NCBI RefSeq assembly: GCF_003202285.1
Contig: NZ_MASW01000006.1
Span: 787,362-851,361, forward strand
Reading direction: 5' to 3'
Length of the DNA: 64,000 bases
Source of the DNA: Prauserella muralis
Lineage (GTDB): Bacteria > Actinomycetota > Actinomycetes > Mycobacteriales > Pseudonocardiaceae
In this document: in pieces, positions 43,125 to 52,296 of the stretch
Layout of the letters: every line of letters starts with the position of its first letter
Numbering within the stretch: position 1 is the stretch's first letter
Notes under the pieces: model-generated
Told to the model about the DNA's origin: nothing
Seen by the model: the letters and a program-made list of their open reading frames with translations, nothing else
The model's database searches: none
Made by a program: the position numbers and the translations under genes

Positions 43125-44600
43125 GTGGCCGAGTTCGTGAGACGCACCAGCGAGGCGGGGACCCTGTTCCTGCCCCGGGCGGCCGCGCGCGGTGTGCGGG
43201 ACGTGGTGCGGCTGCGCGACAGTGAGCTGCTGGCCGCGTTCACCCGCAACCCGGGTCGCGCGGCTGCTGAGGAGTGTGTGGAGGTGCTGGCCGCGGCGCG
43301 GCGGCGGCGCGCGGAGGCCGACGCGCTCGAGGCCGAAGCCCTGGCCCGGCTGGACACGTTGCGCGGCGGGGACCGGTATGTCGCCGATGAGGTGGCGCTG
43401 GAGTTGCGGGTCTCCCGGCGGCAGGCGCAGCAGCGCCTCGCGCGGGCGCAGGGTCTGCGGCGGCTGCCCGGGGTCCTCGCGCTGCTGCGGGGCGGGGAGT
43501 TCGAGGGCTACACCGCCGGGCGCATCGCGGAGGTGACCACACCAGTCAGCGACGCCGTGGCCGCGGAGATCGATGCCCGACTGTGTGCGAAGGTGCGGGG
43601 CGGCAAGGTCGATCTGGCCGATCCGGCCAGGGTGGTGCGGGCCGCGCGGCGGCTGGTGGACACCCTCGACCCCGAGGGTGTCCTGGCCCGGGCGCGGCAG
43701 GCCCGCGAGCAGCGCAACCTGGAGCTGATCCCCGGTGAGGAGGGCATGTCCACCCTGACGGCCTGGCTCCCGGCGGAGGTCGCCGCCAGCGCCTACTCGC
43801 GGGTGGACGCCCTGGCCCGCCAGCAACGCAACCACGGCGACACCCGCACCCTCGAACAACTCCGGGCGGACGTGACCGCGGCGTTGCTGCTCGGCCAGCA
43901 CCCCGGCGCGACGGTGCCCGCGGCGGCGGCGATGGTGTCGCTGCACCTGCCGGTCACCACGGCATTGACGATGACCGAACACGGCTGCCACCTCGACGGC
44001 TACGGCCCCATCCCCGCGGCGATCGCCCGGGAGATGCTGACCAACCCGGCCAGCGTGCTGCGCAAGGTCATCACCGACGAACACGGGGTGGTCACCGGGG
44101 TCGGCGCCCACCACCGGCGGCCGAACGCGGCACTGGCGGCGCTGATCCGCGCCCGCGACCGCGAATGCGTCCACCCCGGCTGCCACCGCCCCGCCACCCG
44201 CAGCGACCTCGACCACCAACACGAACACCACCGGGGCGGACCCACCAGCCCCGGCAACCTCGCACCCCGCTGCGAACACCACCACTACCTGCGCGACCAC
44301 CCCGGCTGGAACGTCCAGATCACGCCGCGCAGCCGGTTGAGCCTGGTCACCACCCCCACCGGCAGAACCTACGCCAAACCCGCCGACACCATCCTCGAAC
44401 CCCAGGCCCCAACCCCGAGCCACCACCGTCCGCAGAGTCCGCTGTGGACACCCGGACAACCCAAACCGAAGATACGGCTACCCGGGCCACCGGACCGACG
44501 ACCACAGCATCACCGACACCACCGACACCGCAGGGGCGCCAGCACCCTCGAAGCCATCCTGCGACGACACCACCACGCCACCCCACTCCCCGCGCCCTAG
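43125..44600 (+). CDS. DUF222 / HNH endonuclease-domain protein (13E12-repeat type)
   Basis: 491 residues. The DUF222 helical domain covers roughly residues 20-300. A C-terminal HNH module follows: ECVHPGCHRPATRSDLDHQHEH, GGPTSPGNLAPRCEHHHYLRDH (positions about 345-390, with two CxxxC-type pairs and the DLDH core). A basic, proline- and histidine-rich tail follows. GTG at 43125. Such proteins are abundant in actinobacteria, and members in Mycobacterium tuberculosis are LexA-controlled, which the upstream SOS box supports here. The tail beyond about 430 is low-complexity. The cellular role is unknown. Confidence 0.88.
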   Translation: MAEFVRRTSEAGTLFLPRAAARGVRDVVRLRDSELLAAFTRNPGRAAAEECVEVLAAARRRRAEADALEAEALARLDTLRGGDRYVADEVALELRVSRRQAQQRLARAQGLRRLPGVLALLRGGEFEGYTAGRIAEVTTPVSDAVAAEIDARLCAKVRGGKVDLADPARVVRAARRLVDTLDPEGVLARARQAREQRNLELIPGEEGMSTLTAWLPAEVAASAYSRVDALARQQRNHGDTRTLEQLRADVTAALLLGQHPGATVPAAAAMVSLHLPVTTALTMTEHGCHLDGYGPIPAAIAREMLTNPASVLRKVITDEHGVVTGVGAHHRRPNAALAALIRARDRECVHPGCHRPATRSDLDHQHEHHRGGPTSPGNLAPRCEHHHYLRDHPGWNVQITPRSRLSLVTTPTGRTYAKPADTILEPQAPTPSHHRPQSPLWTPGQPKPKIRLPGPPDRRPQHHRHHRHRRGASTLEAILRRHHHATPLPAP

Positions 44601-44784
44601 CAGACCTGCACAGGGACCTGTGGCGCTGTTGATCGTCCGATCGAGGCGCTCGTTCGAGACCCGGACGCCGAACCACACCGCGCAGGCGGTCCCGAAGCCG
44701 GCTGCGAACAGTCCGCCGAGCAGCGCGCCGGTAGCCAGCGCATCCTGTACACCGGTGGCCCCGTCGTCACGTCCCAGGGATGCA

Positions 44785-45183
44785 CGAAGACCGGTGCACC
44801 CATGAGGAACAGCGCGAGGTCAAGTTCTTGCCCCGGTCACTGTCGGAGTAGGTGAGTTGCCTGGTGACCGACAGGCGGTTCTGGCGGTACTGGACGAGCA
44901 CGTCCTCGGCGAGGGTGTGCGCGGGGCTGACGTTGGCGAGCCTGATCAGGTGACCACGGTCTTTGCCCCCGTGCCAGAGCACATCAAGGGCACCGCGCGT
45001 GTCGAGCTCCTGGGCGACCCTCCATGCGATCAGCCGTTGCGCCTCGTCGGTGTCGGTACCGTAGTAGGCACGGAGTTTCTCCTAGGTGTCGTTCTGGGTG
45101 CCCCGCTAGCCCTGGTGCCAGCCCGACTCCAGCAGGACAGCTTCGATGGCGCCCTCGAAACGGACCTCGTGATGCGCGGTCAT
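44785..45183 (-). pseudogene. Type I restriction HsdR N-terminal remnant
   Basis: From ATG at 45183 the frame reads HEVRFEGAIEAVLLESGWHQG, then LRAYYGTDTDEAQRLIAWR, LDVLWHGGKDRGHLIRLA and PAHTLAEDVLVQYRQNRLSV. This order matches the HsdR N-terminal domain. Two in-frame stops (45108-45106 and 45084-45082) and a one-base slip near 44822 break it, and everything downstream of the LFLMGAPVF region is gone. The rest of 44601-44784 holds only an unrelated short frame with one possible membrane helix; 45184-45316 shows no gene. Confidence 0.78.
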
Positions 45184-45316
45184 CGCGGGCTCATTCCCCG
45201 TCTCAACTTGACAGATCGCACAGTTGTTCGTAGTCTGGCCGTACAAGCCGGTGACAAGAGGTCCAGGGGACCACTTCTCGGGAGACCGAGATAGCCGGCT
45301 TCTTTCCTGCCTTCGA

Positions 45317-45970
45317 TCACGCTTGCCCCCACGGTAGGAACCTCGTCTTCAGTGTGGGCTCGACGCACGGTTCGTACCAGGAACACTTGCGCCCTTCCAG
45401 CACGCGCTGCACCGCCCACAGTACGTAGTCGGCGACCTGGATTCCCCACGATGTCTGGGCGTCCCAAATGCACGGAACAATGGTCCGGCGATGCGCGACC
45501 TGGTTACAGACGTCTTCGAGCGCATGGCGAATCGCGTCGCGCTTGTTGTGCGTCTGCAACGAACCCGCGATGACGTACAGCGTGTCACCGGGCTTGGTCA
45601 CCCGCCGAGCGATCTCCTTGAAGTGCAGGTACCACGCGACCTTGTAAAGGTATGCGGACCCCTTCTCCTTGATCGAGTCGTAGGCGTTGCGCTTGTACAG
45701 AAAGGTCGTATCCAGCCGCGGCGCTTGCCGATGGATGAGTTCAAAGACCTCACCGCGCGTCGCCGGCGAGTCGTTCTTCGCGTGGAGGCCTTTCGGGAGT
45801 TTCACACCGCGCCGCTCGAGATGACACCTCAGCTGGAGACCTTCCCACAGTTCTTGACCGTGGTCTCGCGTGAAGACGGCCGTTCCGAACCCGAAGTAGG
45901 TGCTGGAGCCGGGAGAACCGCTCATGTCGAGGTCGCCGGTTTCGTCGGCGTACATGTAGATCTCACTCAT
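45317..45970 (-). CDS. DUF3800 domain protein
   Basis: 217 residues. It begins EIYMYADETGDLDMSG, the DUF3800 signature (YxDExG), and ends with the second motif IQVADYVLWAVQRVLEG. The acidic DExGD and QxADY residues suggest an RNase H-like catalytic centre, but no activity is established. ATG at 45970 overlaps the Mrr gene by 8 bp, so it is the third gene of a SNF2/Mrr/DUF3800 operon. DUF3800 genes are often found in phage-defence loci. Confidence 0.83.
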   Translation of the reverse strand: MSEIYMYADETGDLDMSGSPGSSTYFGFGTAVFTRDHGQELWEGLQLRCHLERRGVKLPKGLHAKNDSPATRGEVFELIHRQAPRLDTTFLYKRNAYDSIKEKGSAYLYKVAWYLHFKEIARRVTKPGDTLYVIAGSLQTHNKRDAIRHALEDVCNQVAHRRTIVPCIWDAQTSWGIQVADYVLWAVQRVLEGRKCSWYEPCVEPTLKTRFLPWGQA

Positions 45971-46865
45971 CGAAGAAGTCCTCGTCGACGCGTTTGAGGA
46001 CAAAGGTGTCCTTCACCTGGACGCCGATGTCGTGCTGAACCATCAGTTCCGCCAGGCGCTGACCGTCGATCAGCACGATCCGATTGGGAATGCGTTCCAC
46101 GTACGCCCGTGCTTCCTGGTTGAACTGGCTGGTGGTCACGAACACGCCGCGATCTGCGCCGACGCCGGTCAGCGCGCCGACGAACTTCTGCATGTCGGGC
46201 CTGCCGACAGCGACATCGGTATACCGCTTTGCCTGGAGGTAGACGGTGTTAAGCCCCAGCGCGTCTTGCCGGATGGCGCCGTCGATGCCGCCGCCACCGG
46301 AGCGGCCACGATGCTCGCTGCCCGCCGCGTCTCCATAACCCATCGCGTTGAGCAGCGTCAAGGCAAGCTTCTCGAGGAACTCCGGTGGCTGTTCGATGAT
46401 CCGTTTGAGCAGTTCCCCATGCAACGCTGAGGTGGCCTCGGCGACAGCGTCGGCGATGTTCTCCAGCGGCGTCTCCGCATCTGTCGCCATCGGCGAGGCG
46501 GCGTGGACGGTACTCTGGGCGCGGGTCCGGCTTCTGAAGTCCCGGTACTCGGCGAACCGAAGCAGATAGTCGGGTGTGATCTCATCCCCGCGCTCATCGA
46601 GCACCTCGTACCCTCGGCGGGTCAGCTGGGCGAAACCGCGGCGGGGCCCTTCGATGAGTCCCACTTGGGACATATGCGACGTCGCCCATTGCACGCGGTT
46701 GTCGAGCCTGGCCTGTCCACTCGCGATCTTCTCCCTGCAATCCGCATCAGTCAGGCCGAACGCGATAACACAGCCATCTCGCAACTCACGCCAACGCCGC
46801 GCCCGGACGTCGGTGAGCTGCCGCATGATCGGAGCCATGAGTTCATGCCATTGCGGCACCGTCAT
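45963..46865 (-). CDS. Mrr-type restriction endonuclease
   Basis: 300 residues. The N-terminal winged-helix Mrr_N domain is about residues 1-110. The C-terminal Mrr_cat PD-(D/E)xK nuclease has FLEKLALTLLNAMGYGD, then GGGGIDGAI (Asp195) and VYLQAKRY (Gln211-Ala-Lys213), followed by GVFVTTSQFNQEA. Mrr enzymes cut modified or foreign DNA. Its ATG overlaps the SNF2 gene's stop (ATGA), so nuclease and translocase are made together. Confidence 0.9.
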   Translation of the reverse strand: MTVPQWHELMAPIMRQLTDVRARRWRELRDGCVIAFGLTDADCREKIASGQARLDNRVQWATSHMSQVGLIEGPRRGFAQLTRRGYEVLDERGDEITPDYLLRFAEYRDFRSRTRAQSTVHAASPMATDAETPLENIADAVAEATSALHGELLKRIIEQPPEFLEKLALTLLNAMGYGDAAGSEHRGRSGGGGIDGAIRQDALGLNTVYLQAKRYTDVAVGRPDMQKFVGALTGVGADRGVFVTTSQFNQEARAYVERIPNRIVLIDGQRLAELMVQHDIGVQVKDTFVLKRVDEDFFDE

Positions 46866-49090
46866 CGCACCCCCAGACGGTATTGCTCGGCCAGAATGAC
46901 CCTGCGCTCGGTAGGCACGGATTCATCGTCGAGGACGGCTGGCCGGTGCTCCGAGGTGTCAACCGAGCGGGCGTCGGCGTCCTTGGCGTCGCTCTTGCGC
47001 GCGAACTCGTTGAACAGCAGCTGCTTGTGCTCCTGGATCTCCCGGATTCGCTCGTCGACGCTGCCTTTGGCCAGGATACGGTGGACCTGCACGGTATGGA
47101 TCTGCCCCATCCGGTAGGCCCGGGCGATGGCCTGCTCCTCGATGCTCGGCTTCCATTGCGGCTCGGCGATGACCACAACCGATGCGGCCTGCACGTTCAG
47201 CCCGACGCCGCCCGCTTCGATCTGGGACAGCAGCACGGCGCTGCCCTGACGCTGGGTGAAGTGGTCCACGAACTGCTGCCGCATCGCCGGCGGCACGGAG
47301 CCGGTCAACGGGCCCATGGCGATCTCGCCCAAAGTCCTCTGGATCGCGCCAAGGACGTCGAGGAAGTAGGAGAACACGATGACCTTGCGACCGTCCTCCA
47401 CCGCTTCGTCGACGATCTCGCGGATACGTTCCAGCTTGGCCGAGTCCGGTGAGTCGAACGCGGCCCGGCGCATCCACATGAGGTTCTTTGCTTTCACCGC
47501 CTTGCGGTAGGCTTCCTCGTCCGTCAAGGAAAGCTGGACCCAGTCCTCGACCTCGATCTTGTCGGGGAGTTCGGTGAGCACGTCTTCCTGGTTGCGACGC
47601 AGGTAAACTGGAGCGACGGCACGGCGAAACGCCTTGGCGCCCGCGATGGCATCCGCCGGGTCGATGCGCGCGGCCAGCCACGGCTGAAGGTAGGCAACGA
47701 GGTTGCGGAACTCCTCGACCCGGTTCTCCATCGGCGTGCCGGTGAGAAACAGGGCGCGCTGGGAACGATCGAGCACCTCGGCGACGGCCTGGGACCGTTT
47801 CGCGTCGGGATTTTTGACGTAGTGGGCCTCGTCGACCACGAGCATCGCGATCTCGGCGTCCTCGAGACACTGGAGCGAGCCCACCGTGGTGAAAGTGGTG
47901 ACGGCGACACCGCCGGTACGGAGCCAGCCTTTGCCCGCAGATTCGCGGTCGCGGCCGTGCAGGAGGTGCGCGGCAAGATCGGTGTGCCGCTCGATTTCCT
48001 TCATCCAGTTGATCTGAACGCTCGCCGGGCAGATCACCATGAACCGGTGCTGCCCTTTGGTCGCCATGTGCGCGAACACGGCGAGTGCCTCGACCGTCTT
48101 GCCCAGCCCCATCTCGTCGCCGAGGATCGAGCGCTGCTGATGAATAGCGTACTTGGCGCCGAATGCCTGGTACTCGCGCAGCGTCGCGTTCAACAGCCTG
48201 GTGTCGAGTGGCTCGGCCGAGATCTTCTGGCGGAGTTCGGGCCCGATGAAGCCTTCGGCCGCCTCCCGGTCTTCGGTATGGCCGGCGCCGCCGACCGTCG
48301 ACAACAGAGCGTTGAACGCGGCAGCATCGACCGTGTAGCCGTGCCAGAGCTGCTCTGGCTGGTAGTTGCGCGGGTCGGTGGCTTGTTCGGCACTGTAGAT
48401 GCTGTTCTGCAGTGCGACAACGTTCGGGTCGTCGAGGATCGCCTGGAGCTTGCCGAGCGCAGCGAGGGTGTCCTTTTTCCGCCGCCCGGCGAAGGCCATC
48501 CGCCATTTACTGGTGGCGCGTTCGACTTCCGGGAGCAGCGGCGCGGTCTGGGCTTGGATCTGTTGGATCGGACCACGCAGCGCGGAGGCGGCGCTGTCGG
48601 CGTGCCGGGCAGCGGCCAGGGTGGCGAGCAATTGGGTGTGGCCGACGGGTTTGCCGACCGGGTCGAGGCGGACACGGGATTCCTTAGCGAGCTGCCGTGC
48701 GAGCTTGTGCGCGGCGGCAACGGCCTCCTGCGCGGTGTGACTGCCGACGCCGGCCACGCGCAGCAACTGTGCGGGATGCGCCTGGTAGACGTGGGCGACG
48801 GTCTTGTAGCCGGCGTTTTCGAGATTGCCGAGCCGAGCGCGCCCTTCCATGAGGCTGCGAAGATCCCCCACCGGGCGCCTGCGCAGCTCGGCGAGAACCT
48901 GTTCGTCCGAGAGCATGGTGGTCTGCTGCTGCGCGCTCTGCCGCAGGGCGTGCGGAACCTGCAGCAGCCGCGCTCCCCGCGCGGCCAGGTCCTGCACGTG
49001 AGCGATCAGATGGCGCGCGAGCTCGGCAGGTTTTGTTGGCCTCTGCGGCGCCCCAGCCCTCGCCGGTGGTGGAGGGTGGACCCCTGTCAT
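46862..49090 (-). CDS. SNF2-family helicase/translocase
   Basis: 742 residues. Motif I GDEMGLGKT is at 324-332, motif II DEAH at 420-423, motif III LTGTPMENR, then QIEAGGVGLN and the motif VI region QAIARAYRMGQ. The roughly 300-residue N-terminal part is unusual and includes a helix-hairpin-helix-like stretch (LLRVAGVGSHTAQEAV, about 110-125). It starts 28 bp after the hsdM fragment's stop and is coupled to Mrr by ATGA. It probably moves on DNA and supports the nuclease. Confidence 0.9.
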   Translation of the reverse strand: MTGVHPPPPARAGAPQRPTKPAELARHLIAHVQDLAARGARLLQVPHALRQSAQQQTTMLSDEQVLAELRRRPVGDLRSLMEGRARLGNLENAGYKTVAHVYQAHPAQLLRVAGVGSHTAQEAVAAAHKLARQLAKESRVRLDPVGKPVGHTQLLATLAAARHADSAASALRGPIQQIQAQTAPLLPEVERATSKWRMAFAGRRKKDTLAALGKLQAILDDPNVVALQNSIYSAEQATDPRNYQPEQLWHGYTVDAAAFNALLSTVGGAGHTEDREAAEGFIGPELRQKISAEPLDTRLLNATLREYQAFGAKYAIHQQRSILGDEMGLGKTVEALAVFAHMATKGQHRFMVICPASVQINWMKEIERHTDLAAHLLHGRDRESAGKGWLRTGGVAVTTFTTVGSLQCLEDAEIAMLVVDEAHYVKNPDAKRSQAVAEVLDRSQRALFLTGTPMENRVEEFRNLVAYLQPWLAARIDPADAIAGAKAFRRAVAPVYLRRNQEDVLTELPDKIEVEDWVQLSLTDEEAYRKAVKAKNLMWMRRAAFDSPDSAKLERIREIVDEAVEDGRKVIVFSYFLDVLGAIQRTLGEIAMGPLTGSVPPAMRQQFVDHFTQRQGSAVLLSQIEAGGVGLNVQAASVVVIAEPQWKPSIEEQAIARAYRMGQIHTVQVHRILAKGSVDERIREIQEHKQLLFNEFARKSDAKDADARSVDTSEHRPAVLDDESVPTERRVILAEQYRLGVR

Positions 49091-49118
49091 CGCCGTCTCC
49101 TCTCGATCCCCACGGTGG

Positions 49119-49472
49119 CTACACCCGAACGCCGGCGTTCTCGGAGAACGCCCCGATGTAGGACCGGACGTTGCATCCGACGTAGTCCTGGTCCCGCACC
49201 GCGAAGACGAAGTCCAGCTCCGAGGTGTTGTAGAAGTCCACCTTCGACACCGTCTTCAGCATCCGCTCGTTCTGGATGCCTCGTTCAGCCAGCTCAGCCT
49301 TACACGCGAGCACGGCGGCCTTGGTCGGAGCCAGGACACAGTCCAGCCGTCGCAACACTGTGGAGGGCAGGATCACCTTGCCGTACTCGGACTCCTCGTA
49401 GTCGCCGCGCAGCAGGTCGGCGACCGCCAAGATGGAGGCGGCCAGGCGGGTGTGCGTCGTGCTCATGGGCAT
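49119..49472 (-). CDS. Type I restriction HsdM N-terminal fragment (117 aa)
   Basis: Reads LAASILAVADLLRGDYEESEYGKVILPSTVLRRLD split over residues 10-45, then VLAPTKAAVL and FYNTSELDF, a clear HsdM N-terminal (HsdM_N) domain. The frame ends after ENAGVRV at 49119, where a methyltransferase of 500 or more residues would continue. The methylase domain is missing. This is either a remnant or a small stand-alone HsdM_N protein. ATG at 49472 (or 49466). Together with the hsdR pseudogene it brackets the SNF2/Mrr/DUF3800 operon. Confidence 0.78.
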   Translation of the reverse strand: MPMSTTHTRLAASILAVADLLRGDYEESEYGKVILPSTVLRRLDCVLAPTKAAVLACKAELAERGIQNERMLKTVSKVDFYNTSELDFVFAVRDQDYVGCNVRSYIGAFSENAGVRV

Positions 49473-49572
49473 CTTTCGCTTCGTCGTTGGTGGGCTACAT
49501 CATGTTTCCGGGAACGTCCGGATTTGACGAAGCTGTGATCTTTCTTCACTCGAACGGCCGTCGTTACATATT

Positions 49573-49863
49573 CAGCGCCGCCTGCTGAACCAAGCCCTCT
49601 TCGAGGCCGCCTACATCGAAGACGAGAAGATCACCGGCCACCAGCTCAAGCAGCCGTTTGCCCGATTGCACCATATCCAGGGTGACCGGCATCACATAAA
49701 GGACGGCACGTCTCGCACCCATGACAGCAATAGGACCGCCTCCCGCTGGGAAGACGGCCCTACTATGAGTAACGGACTTGAGGCCCTACTCGAGGCATTG
49801 ATTCGGCCCAATGTTCTCGCAAGGCCCCTAGGGTGGAGGTTAGGGGACCTTACTCGAACATAA
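49573..49863 (+). pseudogene. Serine recombinase C-terminal remnant
   Basis: QRRLLNQALFEAAYIEDEKI followed by TGHQLKQPFARLHH matches the extreme C-terminus of large serine recombinases (a NQAFFExxYIDE..VxGxxLAEPF pattern). No catalytic domain or zinc domain is upstream; the hsdM fragment lies there instead. It is a scar of an integrase. The last part (49690-49863) is degenerate and overlaps the next gene. The 49473-49572 stretch shows no gene. Confidence 0.55.
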
Positions 49864-50291
49864 AAGACCAGGTCAGAGCCCTGGAAGAGCTCCGTGAGAA
49901 GCTTCCCAGCCTCGATACGCCCGAGCCGCCGTCGATCGAGCGCGATCGGCCCCGGCGTGCCCGACAACTCGGTGCCGATCAAGTCGTGGAGTTGATCGCG
50001 GGCTATCAGTCCGGCGCGACAGTGTACGAACTCGGTGACCGGTTCGGCATCGAACGACGAACGGTCAGCAACATCCTCCACCGGCACGGCGTACCGATGC
50101 GCCGCCGCGGACTGTCCCCCGACCAGGTCGACCACGCCATCCACCTCTACAACCTCGGCTGGTCCCTGGCACGAGTCGGCGAACACCTGGGCGTCAACCA
50201 CACCACCGTGCTGAACAAGCTGCGTGAACGCGGCATCCCCACGAGAGACAGCCATGGACGTCCGCGCGTCGAAGCAGGTGATCTTCGATGA
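49833..50291 (+). CDS. Helix-turn-helix DNA-binding protein (resolvase-type HTH)
   Basis: 152 residues. A short N-terminal helix ([15 protein letters not shown]) is followed by two HTH units: [36 protein letters not shown] and a second [29 protein letters not shown]. Proteins of this type often sit directly after serine recombinases, as the upstream scar suggests. GTG at 49833 is the only convenient start, but its ribosome site is poor. Coupled by ATGA to the next gene. Confidence 0.65.
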   Translation: MEVRGPYSNIKDQVRALEELREKLPSLDTPEPPSIERDRPRRARQLGADQVVELIAGYQSGATVYELGDRFGIERRTVSNILHRHGVPMRRRGLSPDQVDHAIHLYNLGWSLARVGEHLGVNHTTVLNKLRERGIPTRDSHGRPRVEAGDLR

Positions 50292-51100
50292 CCCGGCCCG
50301 CAGCTATGTCAGTTCGATCAGGTTCGGACGCGGCCACCGTCGTGAAGGCCGTCACCGTGATCATGGGCGTCGTCGTCGGTCTCACCTTCCTCTTCGGCTT
50401 CGGCAACGTCCTCAACCTCGCCCTCCGGCTCGGAGTCCCAGTCTGGGTCGCGCCGCTCGTCGCACCCGCGGTCGATCTGTCGATCCTTGGTCTGCTGCTG
50501 GGTACCCGGCATCTGGCACTCGCTGGCGCGTCGGCGGAGGTACTGCGGCCGGCTCGTCGACTCCTGATCTTCGCGAGCGTGGTCACGTTGGCGTTGAACG
50601 TGGCCGACCCAGTAGTGGCAGGTGAGTACGGAAAAGCAGCCTTCGACGCCGTCGGGCCGCTCCTCTTGATCGGCTGGGCTGAAGTAGGCCCGAGCTTCCT
50701 ACAGGCAATCGGTGAATGCAGTGCTTCGACGGCCACACGCGGTGCGGTTGCTGAAGAGCAGCCGGAGGTACTCGTGCGGGAGAAACCTGGAGCCAGCCCG
50801 GCTGGCAGCGATAGCAACGAGGACGAGGTAGCTGACCGGGATGGGCCCGGCCTGACGCGGCAGAAGCGTTCGCCGGAGAAGCTCTTGTCGTTGGCTCGGG
50901 AAGCAGACGCTGCGCATCGTGCCGCGCACCAGAAGCCAATTTCGGCGGACACGCTTCGTGTTCAGTTGGGCATAGGTGCGACTCAGGCGCGGCGGCTGGT
51001 CAAGGCCGTGCGTTCCGAGTTTCAGGCGCGGATCGAGGGCGATCAGCGCCTGAGCAGCGTTCCGCAAGACGCAGAGCGGGGCGAGCCTGTTGCCGCCTGA
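50288..51100 (+). CDS. DUF2637-like membrane protein
   Basis: 270 residues. Three to four membrane helices in the N-terminal half ([77 protein letters not shown]) are followed by a charged linker and a C-terminal winged-helix-like part ([22 protein letters not shown]). This layout fits DUF2637 proteins of actinobacterial integrative elements and plasmids. The ATG overlaps the HTH gene's stop. The 200 bp after it contain no convincing gene. Confidence 0.7.
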   Translation: MTRPAAMSVRSGSDAATVVKAVTVIMGVVVGLTFLFGFGNVLNLALRLGVPVWVAPLVAPAVDLSILGLLLGTRHLALAGASAEVLRPARRLLIFASVVTLALNVADPVVAGEYGKAAFDAVGPLLLIGWAEVGPSFLQAIGECSASTATRGAVAEEQPEVLVREKPGASPAGSDSNEDEVADRDGPGLTRQKRSPEKLLSLAREADAAHRAAHQKPISADTLRVQLGIGATQARRLVKAVRSEFQARIEGDQRLSSVPQDAERGEPVAA

Positions 51101-51300
51101 CGTACACGTTTACGACATCGTGAGCGGTCGCGGCGTTGAACGAGGTCAGGGCGGTGCCGAAATGGCTCGCGGCTGCCGCGGACAGCGACGCGGCCGACGT
51201 GTGCGCTGCGGCGTCAACGCCTGCTGCGGCGCTGCGGGTGCGGCTGCCAATCCTGACCTGCTGTCTCCGGTCGACGTGCCTGAGTGAAAGGCTGAAGAGC

Positions 51301-52104
51301 GTGAGTCTTGATGACGACGCGGTTGAGGAACTCGACCTGGTGCTCGGGCAGACGCATCACCTACTTGGTGAGGCTGGTGACGAGTTGGCACAGCGCCTCG
51401 TGCAGGGGGCCAAGCTGACTCTGCGTCGTGACGGCGGGTACTTCCACCCGGCGCCCGGCGACAACTGGCGGTCGGATACCTACGAGGCCGTGTTCGAAGT
51501 GGCACCGTCGTTGGTTCCGGAGTTCACCAGCGAGATTGTCGACCGTATCTGGAGCAAACTGGAGCCAGTGCTGCGACAACACGGCCGACAGGATGTGTTC
51601 GGAGTCGTCGTTGAACCGACGGTACCGCCGCTGCCGGAGGTGGCCGCTGATTGGCGGGCACAAGCCGAGCAGCCACCGGTTGCGCTGCCAGGCAACCAGG
51701 CCCGGCGGGAGCGAGCGAATGGCGGCTACCCGGTGTCTGACGGGTTAACGTTCGGTAGTCGAGCCGAGATCGTGGTCTATGAGTTGCTCGTCGAACTTCA
51801 ACGGGCGTGCTCCCGGCACCGAGCCATCGCCATGATGCCGCTGCCAGCGGCCAAGCTGCGCGACGCCGGCGTGCGCACCCCGGACTTCATCGTTCTAGGC
51901 AACGGCCGCGCTGTAGTGATCGAGGTCGATGGACCGCACCACTACGGCACCACGCGGAAGGCCGACGACGCCGACCGTGACAGGCACTGGGATCGCTGTG
52001 GCGTGCATACCATCCGAATCGGTGCTCATCACACAGACGAGCCCGCTGCCCTGAAGGAGCTGCTGCGGGAAGAGCTAGACCGGTGGCTCTTCCAGACAAG
52101 GTGA
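51301..52104 (+). CDS. Protein with C-terminal Vsr/DUF559-like nuclease domain
   Basis: 267 residues. The C-terminal 75 residues hold a PD-ExD nuclease core: TPDFIVL (Asp195), VVIEVDGPHHYG (Glu208, Asp210), then a helix and VHTIRI, as in DUF559/very-short-patch-repair-like enzymes. The N-terminal 120 residues are not recognised; they contain helices around ELDLVLGQTHHLLGEAGDELAQR. GTG at 51301 with AAAGG upstream. Function unknown; a defence or repair nuclease is likely from its place in the island. Confidence 0.68.
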   Translation: MSLDDDAVEELDLVLGQTHHLLGEAGDELAQRLVQGAKLTLRRDGGYFHPAPGDNWRSDTYEAVFEVAPSLVPEFTSEIVDRIWSKLEPVLRQHGRQDVFGVVVEPTVPPLPEVAADWRAQAEQPPVALPGNQARRERANGGYPVSDGLTFGSRAEIVVYELLVELQRACSRHRAIAMMPLPAAKLRDAGVRTPDFIVLGNGRAVVIEVDGPHHYGTTRKADDADRDRHWDRCGVHTIRIGAHHTDEPAALKELLREELDRWLFQTR

Positions 52105-52213
52105 GGATCAGCAGCAGAATGCCCACGTACGGCAGGATGCACGTCCCGTACGACACGACTCAGTCAGGGCCCCCACCTTGTGCGAGCGATGACTAAGATC
52201 GAAGGATTGCGAC

Positions 52214-52233
52214 TACAAGCCGTACGGCTTGTA
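52214..52233. terminator. 20-bp perfect palindrome between convergent nuclease genes
   Basis: TACAAGCCGTACGGCTTGTA is a perfect palindrome over 20 bp in the 192-bp gap between the stops at 52104 and 52297. It could be a bidirectional terminator with a tight loop, or a protein-binding site. No further gene is seen in the gap. Confidence 0.5.
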
Positions 52234-52296
52234 CGGCATCATCCGAGGCTCGCGTGGCGGTGCGGCGAGGTTGTCATCCCGGCCAAAAGGGACGTG

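Noticed and set aside
44478..44775. Minus-strand frame with one possible membrane helix (ALLGGLFAAGFGTACAVWFG).
   Set aside because: No start with a ribosome site, overlaps the 3' end of the DUF222-HNH gene, and may be a fragment of an unknown gene; too weak to call.
45208..45236. TTGACA-17 bp-TAGTCT looks like a sigma-70 promoter on the plus strand.
   Set aside because: The -10 match is poor, it points into the 3' end of the DUF3800 gene, and no plus-strand gene follows; it lies beside decayed hsdR sequence.
51090..51287. Short open frame after the DUF2637-like gene.
   Set aside because: Cys/Arg/Gly-rich with no motif or ribosome site; likely chance.
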